Assembly: GCA_039619475.1 (NCBI GenBank)
Contig: CM077116.1
Location: forward strand, 37,645,183 to 37,709,182
DNA: 64,000 nt
DNA from: Icerya purchasi
Taxonomy: Eukaryota; Arthropoda; Insecta; Hemiptera; Monophlebidae
Direction of reading: 5' to 3'
Both the position numbers and the translations under genes were made by a program. Below, in pieces: positions 34,401 to 46,312 of this stretch. The notes beneath the pieces are model-generated. The model had not been told where the DNA came from. It ran no database searches and worked only from the letters and a program-made list of their open reading frames with translations. Positions within the stretch are counted from its first letter, which is position 1, and each line of letters begins with the position of its first letter.

Positions 34401-34555
34401 TAATAATATCCGGTATTAGATGAGAATACATGGGGGTATTGTGATTTAAAACAAGAACGGTTTTCACGCTTGTTAAAGTTATCCGTAAATATGCATTTCC
34501 GGTGGAAATTACGTTTAAACAATTTAAATACCTTATCCTTACCGATTCGTTCAGT
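31476..34555. other. 3 kb without recognised genes or repeats
   Basis: AT-rich, with pyrimidine-rich plus-strand tracts (32.5-34.1 kb). ORFs are short (60-75 codons) and F/L/S-rich, as expected from T-rich DNA. No splice-consistent coding exons, tRNA or satellite were seen. A short (AC)n run lies at 34332-34345. Confidence 0.4.
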
Positions 34556-34737
34556 GTTCTAAAGTCTCTTCACAACTTGTATACAGATAATGCGATTATA
34601 CAACGCGTCCTTTCTTCTCCGTGACTTCCTTACTCGATTCCAAATCTCCATAGTACGTTCATTTGGAATCCTAGCCATATCGTCCTTACCGGTAACGAAG
34701 CCGTAAACCGAGCTGCTAGGGAGGCTTCCTTGATGTG
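34556..34737 (+). pseudogene. RNase H tail relic of another LINE
   Basis: Plus-strand translation gives LKSLHNLYTDNAIIQRVLSS, a stop, then a piece ending FIWNPSHIVLTGNEAVNRAAREA. That is the canonical C-terminal RNase H signature (W-x-PSH-x-GxxGNExxDxxA), though the last acidic residue is N. It differs from LINE-A wording, so it is a separate family. Only ~60 codons remain, joined directly to LINE-A copy 3. Confidence 0.7.
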
Positions 34738-34869
34738 AAAGCACTCCTGAAATCCCTTGTATTTAAATCTTGCAGCCGAGTATGGAGGTCTAAACCACAA
34801 AACCACTTTCTCCCCCCGTTAAACCTAATCCTCTGTATCAGTTTTCTCTTCCGTTCCGATCGAGGAAAA

Positions 34870-36425
34870 AAAAAAATATCACACTTATCAGACTTGGAAT
34901 TTTCCACACATGAGGAACTAAACAGCTCCTTAAGTACTCTAGAAGAGGCCCTTTCTAACATTCATCTCTTCATTTCCGCTCCAAAATCAGCAGCTGTAGT
35001 CTTCACCCTTCGACCTTACAACCCGGGCTCATTTGAAATAAATCTTAAAAATCATTCCATTCCAATAGTCAGTTCTTTTCGTTATCTGGGTATCACTTTA
35101 TCCCCTCGTCTGTCTTTCCATGAACATATCAGACATTTATATGCTTCCTTGCTTAAAGTCTTAAACCTTCTTAAAGCTCTCTCACCTACGAGATGGGGAG
35201 GCGATCCTTCTGTGTTAATAATATTGTATAAATCTCTCATACGCTCTAGATTGGATTATTGCAGCTTCTTATATGGCAACGCTTCCAAATCCGTTCTCTG
35301 CAAATTTTTTTCTTACGTCTATTCCAAATTGTTAAAGCCACCAAATATCATCTTCATGCCATGCTTCCTTAAATCCTCTCCCTCTCATATCGTCAGTATG
35401 GAATTTAATAATACAATAAACTCTCTATTCCGTGATCACTCTTTAATTTTTACTGACGGATCGAAGAGCCCGATCGGAGTTGGGGCGGCATTCTTGTGCC
35501 CTCAGTTCTTTCATTCTCGGTCTTTTAGACTTCCGTCTTTTTGTTCTGTCTTTACTGCAGAATCTGTTGCCATTCTACAAGCCATTATTTATATTTCCTC
35601 TTTTGCAAGTTCTTCCAAATTCCTTATTGTTTCTGATTCTTTAAATGTTCTTCTAGCGCTATCTCCACCTTCCCTTTCTCCTTCCACTGATGCTATTATC
35701 CTTTCTATTCGTTCTCTTCTTCATGATCTATCCTCATCGACATCTACCCAGATTGACTTTCTTTGGATTCCGGGACATGCAGGCATTGATGGAAATGTAG
35801 CCGTCGACCTCCTTGCTAAAGCTGCTGCTTCCAATGGGAATTTTATTAGGAGGGTTCCAGCACACAATATTCTTCTTCCAACTAAATTCTGCCATCTTAG
35901 ACTTTGACATTCTGTTTATGTATCTCTTTTCGCTAATCCTAATTCCTTTTATCTCTTGATTAATCCTGTTCCCCCTCCTCGTCCTTGGTTCTACGAGTTT
36001 CCCAGTTTGCGTCGGTCTATAATTACTAAATTATCTCGCCTCCGTTTCTCGCATAGTCTCCTTCCTTCTTCACTAAATCGCTTTTCTTTGGCTGCATCTC
36101 ATAATTATCCATTGGATCCTGAAGGTTCCCCCAGTGTATGTTTGCGATGCGAATCACGTGCTCTTCGAGTGCTCCGGTTTATCTCGCGAGCGTGAGTTAC
36201 TTTATTATCATCTTTTAGAGCTTGGTCTTCCTGCTCCTTTCAACGCCTCTTATGTTCTTTCTCTACCTACTATCTCTGTTGTTCCTGTCCTAGGGGTGTT
36301 CCTTGATTCCATTGTCGACAGAATAAAAATATAATTTCTATTCTATTCCATATATCCATTCCTTTTTGCTGGGCTAATGCTCTTGGCTAGCAAACCCAAG
36401 GGGGGGGGGGTAAAAAAAAAAAAAA
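34870..36425 (+). pseudogene. LINE-A copy 3, internally deleted
   Basis: Starts in the RT thumb (ELNSSLSTLEEALSNIHL, VVFTLRPYN, RYLGITLSPRLSF, LSPTRWGGDPSVLIILYKSL, RLDYCSFLYGNASKSVL). At about 35312 it jumps straight to the pre-RNase H region (PPNIIFMP), a loss of roughly 95 codons against copy 2. RNase H follows with D/E/D/D present (FTDGSKS, TAESVAI, VSDSLN, GIDGNVAVDLLA). A stop at 35907 and frame changes precede the C-terminal CDANHVLFECSGLSRER...DRIKI. The 3' end CTGGGCTAATG...CAAACCC is followed by a G run and poly(A) 36412-36425. Non-functional. Confidence 0.88.
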
Positions 36426-37376
36426 TTCCTGTCTTAAGACAACTTTCGATTCTCGCCACATGCTAACATCTTGCCATGCTCTTTTTTCACTTAGTGCCCA
36501 GCATAGCCTTCCTCCTACCTTACCACAAATCTTGTCTGATTTTCCCCCTGTCGCATTCATAATATTTTCCAATATCTTCATTCGTTTAACCTCCTAAATT
36601 CAACTTAGTATTCTTTCCAAACCCTTTGAGCACATGGCTTGTTAGAGCAGCCGATACCTGCATTACCAAATAATAATATTATAATAATAAATAATTCATA
36701 TTAAATTTTGAACATTTTTCGAACGATGTTTTATGCAATATTGAAAGAACAGATAGAATTATATAGTTCGAAGTTTGTTGTCTTATCTTTAATTCAGTTC
36801 GATTTCATCGGTTATTATTCACCAAGTAGAGGCCCGCATAATCGCTGCATTATTGATAGCTGTAGAAGCTTTGTGCTTGTCGGTCTGATAAAATCGATAA
36901 CGGGTATCTAAAATACAATAATATGAGTTTCGCGATATTTTTTTGAATCGGCGAATATTTTTAAAAAGTATAATAATCCGAGTTTGTTGTTTAATACGGT
37001 GAGAAAAATTACTTAAAAAAGTAGACAAGATTTTGTCTTTTGAGAAATTAATTCAAAATAATGCCGCACTCACGCCGGAATAATAATGAGGCCTTCTTCT
37101 TCCTGGTCGTATTGCTCGATTCCGAGCGTCGTCACTTCTTATGTGTACATTCCAGCTGTACAGATTAGTGTTCATGAAAATTGTTTATATGCAGAACGAA
37201 TGTGTACACAGGCAAGACTACACTCGGAATTATTATTGTGATTGATTTATATCGTTATACAAATGCAGTCCCCCGTGTGTGTCTTTTATGTACTAACTAG
37301 CGCGCGCATATGATGGTATGCATGTTTGTCATTGTCTTCCACATGAGACTCTATTAGCGAGTATTTCATAATTTCT
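36426..37376. other. Stretch downstream of LINE-A copy 3; possible SINE body
   Basis: 36426-37040 shows nothing recognisable. 37050-37376 lies directly 3' (minus strand) of the tRNA-like unit and could be the body of a tRNA-derived SINE, but I have no second copy to prove it. Confidence 0.3.
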
Positions 37377-37451
37377 GTCGTCGCCCGGGATGGAACCCGA
37401 GACTTCCATAACGGAAGCCAAGTGCTCTAGCAACTAGGCTACCGCGACGAC
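37377..37451 (-). tRNA. tRNA-like sequence / SINE head, probably a pseudogene
   Basis: On the minus strand 75 nt begin GTCGTCG and end CGACGAC, a perfect 7-bp acceptor-like stem. Inside are an A-box-like GGTAGCCTAGTTGCTAGAGC and a B-box-like GGGTTCCATCCC. The T-loop is one base short (TTCCAT between GGG and CCC), and the anticodon stem does not pair cleanly. I therefore favour a tRNA-derived SINE head or decayed tRNA over a working gene. The isotype cannot be given reliably. Confidence 0.5.
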
Positions 37452-38123
37452 AATCGGGGTAGGCGAAAGAAATCAGAATATGAAGTTCTCTGTGTACAGA
37501 CGGTATTGCCACGTGAATTATTAAAGAATTAATGACAGTATGAGGATTTAGCGACTGATAGATATTTCCGATATAAGATTTAGAGATTTCGGAAAGAATT
37601 TGAAAAATCATATTAACAAGCATCTACCTCCGACGTAGTCAGATATAGTTTTTGGATTCTACCGTTACAGGTTGGAAAATATCCATAAAATCCACTTCTT
37701 TGCTGCAGGCTAATGCGTAAGGACCCGCAAAACAAACAAATAAGGTGCTATTTGGTTTACTTAACACTTTTAAAAAAACAATAAATCCCCCCCCTCTAGG
37801 CTTTGGTTTTATACATATTTCATTATAACGCATTTAACAATTTAATGCGAGATCATAAGAGACGAGAATGTTTTTGCATTTTCTACAGCTCATTCTCCGG
37901 AACCGCTTTATAGCTGTCTCACAGTTACGTGATTTTGTTCCTTCCGGGCAACTGTGTGCGTCCGTTTTGTTTTGCCCCGCCATCAGTCATATTACAGATA
38001 AAAAAAATACCGTTTGTTTTCTTCTTCACTAATATATGAAATTAAAGGCGTGTCTTTCGTAAGAAATAATAATCTAATAGGAAACTTTTAACTCTCAGAT
38101 ATATGCGATGGCACGACTTAAAC
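37452..38123. other. Stretch without recognised content
   Basis: No gene, repeat or RNA signal seen. Confidence 0.4.
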
Positions 38124-38170
38124 AAATAAATAAATAAATAAATAAATAAATAAATTAATTAATTAATAAA
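38124..38170. repeat. (AAAT)n microsatellite
   Basis: About nine AAAT units grading into TTAATTAA. A second run, (AAAAT)n, lies at 38278-38312. Confidence 0.85.
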
Positions 38171-38312
38171 CCTCGGAATTTTACAGATTTTGTAGAAATG
38201 ATGGGGAATAATACACATTCAGCATTATAAGTGGCAAAAACTTAAAAAAAAAGATAATCGTATAAAAACTTCCTTTAAAAAAATAAAATAAAATAAAATA
38301 AATAAAGGAGAA

Positions 38313-39071
38313 ATTATTTGTATTTTTAACATTTTTCGGATAATGCTAGAGGAAGAAGGGGTTTAAAAAGAGAAGTTGAAGGTTTTTACATTTTTTTTAG
38401 AGTAATGTTCGTATCTTATGCATTACGATTTAAAGTTCAAGGTAACGATTTTATAATTATCTTTAGAAAATCGCGACTTTTTCTTCTTTTTTTTTTTTTC
38501 TTTCAACTCTTACTTATTAAAACAGATTTTGTTAGACCAGCTGCTAATAAATTTATCAGTAACATATTATGAGAGCCATTCGTTCGCGTGTTGTTGCAAT
38601 AGTTGGTAAACATTCGTAAATAAACACATTTACACATCTCGTTTGTACACGAGATTGTAATTTAACTGCTGAGTAGAATCGACCGGTTCGCGGCGATTTC
38701 TAAGTAATAACCCCGCGTCATTTCTTGTTTTTTTCGCTATTTCGTTGCACTTATCAACAGTTTGCAAACACGTAGCCGTTATGCAGCATCGTTCCAACGC
38801 CGCATTCCGAAAATAGAATTTCATAGGTCCCTGCGCAGTGGTTGGACCAAGCAGGCTTCACTGATATCGGTAAGGGGCGGTAGTGAGGAAATTTTTCGAA
38901 AACCGATGTGTTTCCAAGTCAGCCTCGAATTCAAATGCATCCCCTTAGATATATTCCACAGCTTGACTGTGAGATGGTTAGGAGAGACCGGAATATTAAG
39001 TTATGCGTGCATTCAGTTCGATTACAATTTTCCCCGTAACACAGCGAGTTAGAGCCGACTAAAAATTTGAT
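38313..39071. other. Stretch without recognised content
   Basis: Contains a 96-codon plus-strand ORF (38762-39052) in moderately GC-rich sequence, with no recognised motif. Confidence 0.35.
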
Positions 39072-39480
39072 AAACGGGGTTTTATTTTAGTTTTGAGCAT
39101 TCCGTATACTTATGTATGCACGGAATAATTCTAATAAGATGGTTTAGAAACGACAAAAATATTCAATTAAAATATGCAACAACTTAGGACCGGTTAAACT
39201 CATCAACTTCAAAATTGGATTATAAATTGTAATTAAAATTCTCTTTGAAACCATCTATCCTTATACCTTCAAGCTATTACCCTGGGCGGCGAAAAGCCGG
39301 AAAAACTGTCAAAACTATATAATACATATATTAAAACGACCTCAAAAATCACCCTTAAAATATTCATTATTCATCGCCAAATATCTCTTTTAAAAGAGAA
39401 ATTCAAAATACAAAACAAAACGCAGAAATTTTTTCATAAAGTTAAAAAATTACGGTTAAAAATGATTTAACCCCATCCGT
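39072..39480 (+). repeat. Hairpin repeat family, copy C
   Basis: Starts sharply at AAACGGGGTTTT, the same point as copy B, after unrelated sequence. Retains the 35 bp that copy B lacks (AGATGGTTTAGAAACGAC...). Confidence 0.8.
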
Positions 39481-39486
39481 TTGAGC

Positions 39487-41640
39487 CAAAACGTAAAAAA
39501 AATTATGTTCCCGTACGTAATAGCTCAAGTAAAAAAGTTGAAATCGCCTAAAAATGGAATGACCCATAAAAAAAAATAATAATAATAATTTGAAAAAATC
39601 AACTGGGCAACACGGTCACGTTTGGTAGGCAGAAAAAAGGATAAAACAAACGGTTAGTAAAACGAAAGAGTGTCCTCAGTTTCCTTTTGTCCTACGTTCT
39701 TCCTTCTTGATGGGTAATCGTCCGTCGCTGACAAGCCCAATAAAAAAGTAAAAAAAACGAAAGAGACCGATAAATAGCATAGTTGAAAGGTGCATACGTG
39801 CGATTTTGTGACGCGCGATAATGAATTGCCATTGCTTGATGGTAGCATTGGTAAAAATGCGTACGGACAAATTAGTATACGGTAAATTTCCGGTTATTTT
39901 TTTGTTTCTCCGGTAAATAATTTGATATCTAATTCGAATTTAATCGTAGATAAATATACCTGCACACATTTCTTAGTGTTATTTCGCGCCGATCACTCTG
40001 CCTTTTTGCCTTTTCGGGTTTTTTTATCAAAAAAACTTCTTCCGGCTCGATGTAGCTCGGTACGCATTTGAAACGCCCATACCGCCAGCAAATGTTCTAT
40101 CACCGCTTCTCGGCCACACACAACAACACTAGTTGGCTACCCCGGCGCAGCGGTCAGATCCTTCGAATTTTTAACCGAGAAAGTATCTTTGACAAACAAT
40201 GCCACGTTTGCCCGCTGCCGAGACCGCCCGAGAAATTGAATGATTGTTACCCAAATTTTATTATTTTGCTAGCTCGGACAGTGTCATTAAAGGTCGTAAG
40301 AAATGCCAAATTCGTCTCAATATGCGGAAAATCACCGCATACTGACTGCTTTACGCTATGAAGTCGTAATTTGTTTTGGCTTGGGTCTTATGCGTATTCT
40401 GAAGGAAACTCTATTCTTGTATCTCAAATATTATAAGTTGTCGCTTGTGAATAAAACAAAAATTTTGAGTCAGTCTAATATAATAATGGATGTATCATTT
40501 ATAAAAACAAATCGAGCAGGTAAATAATATATATATCTAATATTTGTATATTGAAATATTTATTGCAAATTACGTTTCAAGTGAAATGGTATTCAATTAG
40601 GTTTCGGCACCAGAGAATAACAGAAATTGTTATCCATTAAAAAATTATTCCTGCTCAATTGCTATAAATTTTTGTTCTGTACGTCAGAAGTATATTATAA
40701 AATATTTGGTTAATTGAATAGCGTCTTTTTATATTCCTTTTTCCTTTTTATAATGTTAAATCGTAATCTTTTGGCAATTTATTGAATGAAGAAATTTGGA
40801 ATGGTAAAATAGAAGGTTTTTTTTCTTTATCTTGTTTTTTTGGGTTTTCCGAAAAATGGCGTCTACCCGGCAGACTAACAGATTATAAAAGAAAAAAGAG
40901 AAATATTATAATCTAATTCGATTGGACCCTGAGGAAATAGAAGAAGCAAGAGTAAAAATTGGAATAAGTATTTCGGTTACTATTTACATTTCTTTTTTTT
41001 ACTAAATGGAGCTTTATTTGTGTTTCCCTAATTTTAACATTTACTCTTAGTATGCACTTGTAATAGTAAATTTAATAATCAATAATAAAATTACCACTGT
41101 AATAATTACCCGATGTATCATATCATTATTGTTAATTCTATTCGTTTTCTATCCTTGTTTTCTTGCACATAAACGCGACCATTTCAAAACTACACCTAAT
41201 TATAATTTAGTTTTTTTCTGAAACTCCGAACACTTCAATGTTCATGTCACACTAGACAGCAATAAGGCTTTTGTATACTGACTGATAAGGTGGGTGGGAT
41301 TTATACAGCACTGGACTTCGAATGGAATAACCCGCAAATATAATTCGGAGTCGCTGTTTCGCGTACATTTACATTTAATACGTTTTTGGCGGTATTTTTT
41401 CACTTTTGATTTTTGTTGTTTTTCGAAAGGAACAGATTAACAGCGGAATCAAATAGCAAAAAAAATGATGCGTTTAGTCTGTTTAAAATTCGACAATGGT
41501 GACACGCTGTTGCCAACACGAAATCATTCGTATGTTTGTCTGATTTTTTTTTTTTTTATTCGCAGAGTAACCGAAACCTTAAATTTTCGGCGAAATGGGA
41601 ATTAGGCGAAATGGGAGGTCACCTCTCAAGTAGATGCATA
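39487..41640 (+). repeat. Partial second copy of the hAT-like element's interior
   Basis: 39487-40860 matches 28021-29385 nearly base for base; 41220-41640 matches 29920-30310 more loosely; the middle 40861-41210 is unrelated. Neither hAT terminus is present. Either a truncated copy, or the shared segment is its own element which inserted in the hAT. Confidence 0.75.
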
Positions 41641-41835
41641 AAAGACCGCTTTTTATAGGAAAACTATAGACGAGCTTACAAATATTATGGTTCTCGGGGA
41701 GCGGAAAGCTCGACATTTTTGTAAGGAAACATATTTTTCCCGGGCATGTGTAATATCGACGAACGAAACTGTACTTCATTTACTTAATAAAACTTTCCAA
41801 GTTGGAAAAAACCTCAAAATCAGATTACCAATTTA
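41641..41835 (+). repeat. Single unit related to the 49.5-50.9 kb tandem array
   Basis: AGCGGAAAGCTCGACATTTT, then a TTTTTCCCGGGCATG segment, ACGAACGAAACTGTACTTCATTT and ATAAAACTTTCCAAGTT match, in order, the ~285-bp units at 49487-50870. This links that array to the hairpin repeat family. Confidence 0.6.
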
Positions 41836-42199
41836 GTATTATGTAATCATAAGTATTATATCATATGAAATCCTCAGCGCATGAAAAATATCATGCTTTT
41901 ATTAATCTCGTTTCTATTATACGTAAATATCGTAAGGAAGACGTTACGTGCAGTGGTTAAATTAGACATTTATTTTCATTCGCAATTTTTCCACCGTAGA
42001 GATGCTGTGTATCGCTATGAAATTGTTAACGAGGGAGCAGGACCGGAGCATGTCGGGGCCTTTCATATTTGTAACGAGGTGTTTTGTAGACGGTGTTTTC
42101 GAGGTGTGATACAGGTTAAAATAAAAGGTAAACACGGTAACGAGTTATTTCAGGCGAATTCTCCGTATTTGAAACGGCGAGCTTCAATTGCGGAGCACG

Positions 42200-43347
42200 T
42201 GATCTTACTTAAAAGGTTTCGGCAAAGTTCGATTTCTCGAAAATCACCTTAAATTCGACACTTTAACGAACGGTGCTGGTGTAGTGGGCGCGGCAAAGGT
42301 TTTCGTAATCCGTTCGATGTCGGGGTCTGCACTATTTTATTGCTGCATTATAGCCGGGCTAGAGGTAATAATTTAGTCTGCGTCGGGCAAGTTATGACAC
42401 ATGAGGGTTTCTTTGAAGCAAAATGCCAGACCGATGCGGCCAACCGGCTGTACAATATATAAACCACCTTAGCTAAACATTAACAGCAACTCCAGTTCTG
42501 CCAATGCACGCAGATCCCGGCCGCTTGTTGTAACAGCACATCATCGGCGCACCCAGTTCCACAGATAATACGTTGTTGCACCGCGCGCCGCAGAATAATC
42601 TACGAATTCCATGCCGATAATACCCCCTAACAAATGTCTGCACTTTTTTGGGGTCGTCGCAGTCGTCGTCGAAATCGTCTACTTTCTGTTTCAATTCTCA
42701 TTTGTTCGGAGCGTTCTCTCGTCTACCTGGAAACTAGCGACAACCCATCGCGGTCTTTCATATGCCGCCGCTCTGTAAGGTTTAGACTACGTTGCGAATA
42801 TGGCCGGCACACTCGTGTCGGCAGCTCGACCACCTCGAGGACCCGAGAAGAAAGGTGTTCGTTCGCTAGTTCGTTCGTTCGTTCGTTCGCTCGCTCGCTC
42901 GCTCGCCGAGGAGCAGCTGCAATATTTTTAATAATAACGGTGATAGACAAGCAGAATTTGCTGGAAACGGTGTCGGGTGCGCGACGGCCGAGCTATTCTA
43001 GACGTCTATTATCGAATTCGCGTCGTCTTCCCGATCGAAATTTCAATTTATCTATGATCTAAAATCAGCCGTAGACCGAATGTGCGAAAGAATAGTGGAC
43101 AATCTGTCTGCAGTCTGTAGAGCGATCCGGAACACTCGCTCTTCTGCTACGTCATCCGAACGTGCATGAGTCACGTGGTAAAATGGCGCGCGCGTGCTTT
43201 ACACTGCCCGCTCAGCATTTGTGGACTTTTCGTGTATTCCAAGTGTTTGTTTAAAGCGTGCCACGCTGGTCTCTAAAGTTCTCTCGAAGAAGACAATTCG
43301 TTTGATTCTCCGAGCGATTATTTGCGCGTCCTAAGCTGTTATTAAAA
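42200..43347. promoter_or_regulatory. CpG-rich patch, possible promoter / first exon
   Basis: Clearly richer in G+C and CpG than the rest of the window. Contains a (GTTC)n(GCTC)n tract at 42870-42907. A compact motif cluster follows: TACGTCA (43148-43154, CRE-like), TGAGTCA (43167-43173, AP-1) and CACGTG (43172-43177, E-box), the last two overlapping. 43348 begins GTAAGG after AAAA, a fair splice donor. No TATA box or coding exon could be identified, and the 142-codon ORF at 42634-43062 is R/S-rich and probably chance. Promoter identity is inference. Confidence 0.3.
42870..42907. repeat. (GTTC)n(GCTC)n microsatellite
   Basis: Four to five GTTC units grade into GCTC units; it encodes the RSFARSLAR-like run in one frame. 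Confidence 0.85.
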
Positions 43348-45535
43348 GTAAGGCAAGCCCCCCCATAGAAGTTTGCCCTCCAGAAAAAGTACCAAAAAGA
43401 TGGAAGTTCCTTTCTTTTTTTCGCACAAACTCTCTTACCGATATAATCGAAGAATTCAACCGTGCGGAAAATTTTCAGCGGGTACCGAAACGGGAGGCAA
43501 GACGACCCTAAAATTCCCTACATTTTGAAATACGCCATCAACGAGTGTGATGCTTTGTCCGCATGTGACAACTTGAGCGCATGCCTCAAAAAACTGAAGC
43601 TATTTTCAAATAACACTGCCATCTTTGCTCACAGTAGTTTTGCTAAATGTCGGAATTGGTGGGATCGTAATTTCATATAGCCGCTCCGCAAAGATATTTC
43701 ATATCGGATAAAAAAAAAGGGAACAAAATTTTATCAGGATAGCAAACATTTAAAGATTGAACATAATACGCGCTAATAATATTCTAATTTCCCATCTCTT
43801 TAGCGTTATACGAGGGAAAAAAGGAACACCTAGTGATATAGAAATAATTTAAGTTTGTACGAATCCGAATGAGACATAAATAATTTACGCGGCGGGGTGT
43901 TTCTAAGAAGAAACATTTTTAGTATCGCGTATTTCATTTAATGTTCATAAGCTGTTAGTTACCCGGTTCATATAATTTTATTATTATTGACGTTAACAGG
44001 ATGGTATACGTACAGTATGTTTAAATTATGGTTTTTATAGAATGACAAACACGGATGTTGACGAAAAATCTGGTTAGATGTATTTTTTCTTTATCGGTTC
44101 GACTTTCTGTTTAAATTTCTGTATTTAATGGAACTTGGAAAAATTTGTAAAAGGCAGTGGCGTCGACGAGCATGAAAAGAATTGAAAAAAACGAAACATT
44201 TTCACGCAATAAATAATAGAAAAATTTAGCCCGGGAAATACATTGAAATGACCAGTTTTCGAGCTAAAACGAATCGCGATGATCATGATTATTAGTCTCT
44301 GGAACTGGTCGCTGTGAATTTTTTGTTTTAATATGTAATAATATCGATTGAATATTTTATTCGATTGCGGCACACCTTTCAAAACCGGAATCGATTAATT
44401 CGGTGTTATGTAGTAGCGGACTTTTATTACATGTAAAATGTTTCTCACTTGATTAGAGAAAAAATCGACAGGAGTTTTGGCGGACAAACGTGGAAGAATA
44501 CAGAACGGAGAAAAAAAAATAAATATAGATACACGGGCAAATGAGAAAGGAAAGTGGAAGAGTAGGTTTTAAGTCTTCCTAGTGTATATGATCGAGGAGT
44601 AAGGAGACGCTGAAATAGTCGGTAATCAGCTAAGAAAAATAGCATTGTTTACTCCAATGAGGTCTTTTTCGAACGGGTATTTTTCAGAATTGTTAAAGAA
44701 CCGTGTTGGCTTTCAGCTAAAGAGCACTGTGAAGTTACTTCATACTGACTTTCGGGGGACCGTCTTCGTTGCTTCACGAAACGTGCTGCTTCAATGCCGG
44801 ATTCGCGACTGGATAGTCCATTAGATTTTAACAAGAGAAAATTAAAAAAATAAATCCATTCGATTTGATGTAATTTTTTTAAAATTTAATACTGAGAATT
44901 ATCTAAACTGCTTCTTTTTTTTTTTTTTTAATTTTGCGGATAATTCTCTTAATTTATTTTTCATAAAAAAGAAGGCTAATGTTATTTAAAGGAAGAAAAA
45001 AAAAGTAAAATATAATATCTGTATATTTTTTATTTAATATCATTACTGATTATTTTAAATTTTTTTTCGGGCTGGTATGTAGCGTAAATAATGACAGTAC
45101 TCGATATTTCTAATATCGGAATTCTAGTTCCATTCTAAAGGATTTTACATTATCTACAATTAAGGATAGTTCCGGAAATATTTTTAAAACTCGCCGTGTC
45201 ATAATTTCTTTAAAAATAAAATTAATTAATAATAAGTGTTCGAGTTTGTGTCCGGATTGTGCCCGTGTAAAAGGCATAAAAGTGAACTTCGGTAAGCCTT
45301 TAAATTACGAAAGATTTTCATTTTTCCAAATTCAATTTATTGTAAAATTAATTTTCAGAATTTTCCAATAGTTTAAACGTCTAAATTATTGCCAACACTG
45401 ACTAGAAACTACAGCAAACATGTTAAGACTGAATATTTAATATACTAGAAACATTTGTTCGAAGAAATTTCCTACATTTTGCCCCGAAAAACAGTAAGAA
45501 ATAAATAAAAGGGCGGAATCGTAACTCCTTTTTTT
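43348..45535. other. Stretch without recognised genes
   Basis: AT-rich. If the upstream patch is a first exon this would be intron, which I cannot show. ORFs are short and unremarkable. Confidence 0.35.
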
Positions 45536-46312
45536 TCTTTTTTTTTTGGGCTCGTCAACCAAGGACCTTTACCCAGAAACAAAAGGTAAGGAAAAAAGTT
45601 GGTTATATTTTGATCCGATCAGAAATTTTATGTAAAAAGGAACAAATAGTAGGAATAATTAGTGGGGAAGGAAAGGACAGGATAAAGGAAGCACAATAAG
45701 GAGTAGGAAGTGCAAGCTTCAGCAAATAAGAATATAAGGCAGAATGCTCCACGGAGAGAGATAAACACTGTGGAAGAGCACATGATCGGCGTGGCAAATA
45801 ACTGCATCGTCCGGATGGAGAGGACAGTGTGGAAAAGAAATCAAGGGAAAACGAAGTATCTAGAGGAAAGCAGCAAAGAATGGCCAAAGCGCATACGAAC
45901 AATGGAAACAACATCAGAACGCCGAAGGGAGGGATGCAAAAGAAACCGTGAGTATGCAGGAAGAGTAGGCTGAACAAACAGATGAAGTGAATAATTATTA
46001 GAAAAGGAGGAAACGTAACTATCCGATACAATGATCTGATATGGAAGCTTCTACAAATTGACAGAAGGTTATCGGATGGAATTTTTTTAAAAAAAAGACG
46101 AGAGGAAGCAGCCGCTTCATTACCAAATATGCCCGAGTGGCTAGGTATCCACAGCAAATCAATATTGATTGAATGGAGGTAGGAAAAATTGTGAATGAGT
46201 GAACGTATACGGAGGACAATAAAGTGTCATATGAATTATCAGGAAGGGGAGAGGATATGGCCTGAGGGGCGCTAAAAGAGTCAGAGATAATCGGAAAATT
46301 TAGAGGAATTTT
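45536..46312 (-). pseudogene. LINE-A copy 4, strongly decayed
   Basis: A minus-strand relic. Pieces equivalent to SDYLIISDS and ISSPLP (near 46290-46230), IVLRIRSLIHNFSYLHSINIDL and LWIPSHSGIFGNE are spread over two frames. The frame 46157-45603 then includes FFKKIPSDNLL and ends CASFILSFPSP...SDRIKI, close to copy 2's ending. The 3' end TTGACGAGCCC is followed by an A-rich tail (T run at 45536-45549). 5'-truncated inside RNase H; several residues of the active site are lost. Confidence 0.85.

Noticed and set aside
41881..42252. 123-codon ORF with a hydrophobic N-terminus
   Set aside because: Looks like a possible secreted protein, but it has no recognisable domain, lies at the edge of repeat debris, and its hydrophobic start is what AT-rich DNA gives by chance.
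42634..43062. 142-codon R/S-rich ORF in the CpG-rich patch
   Set aside because: Its composition is explained by CpG-rich DNA and the (GTTC)n(GCTC)n repeat; an overlapping antisense ORF is equally open.
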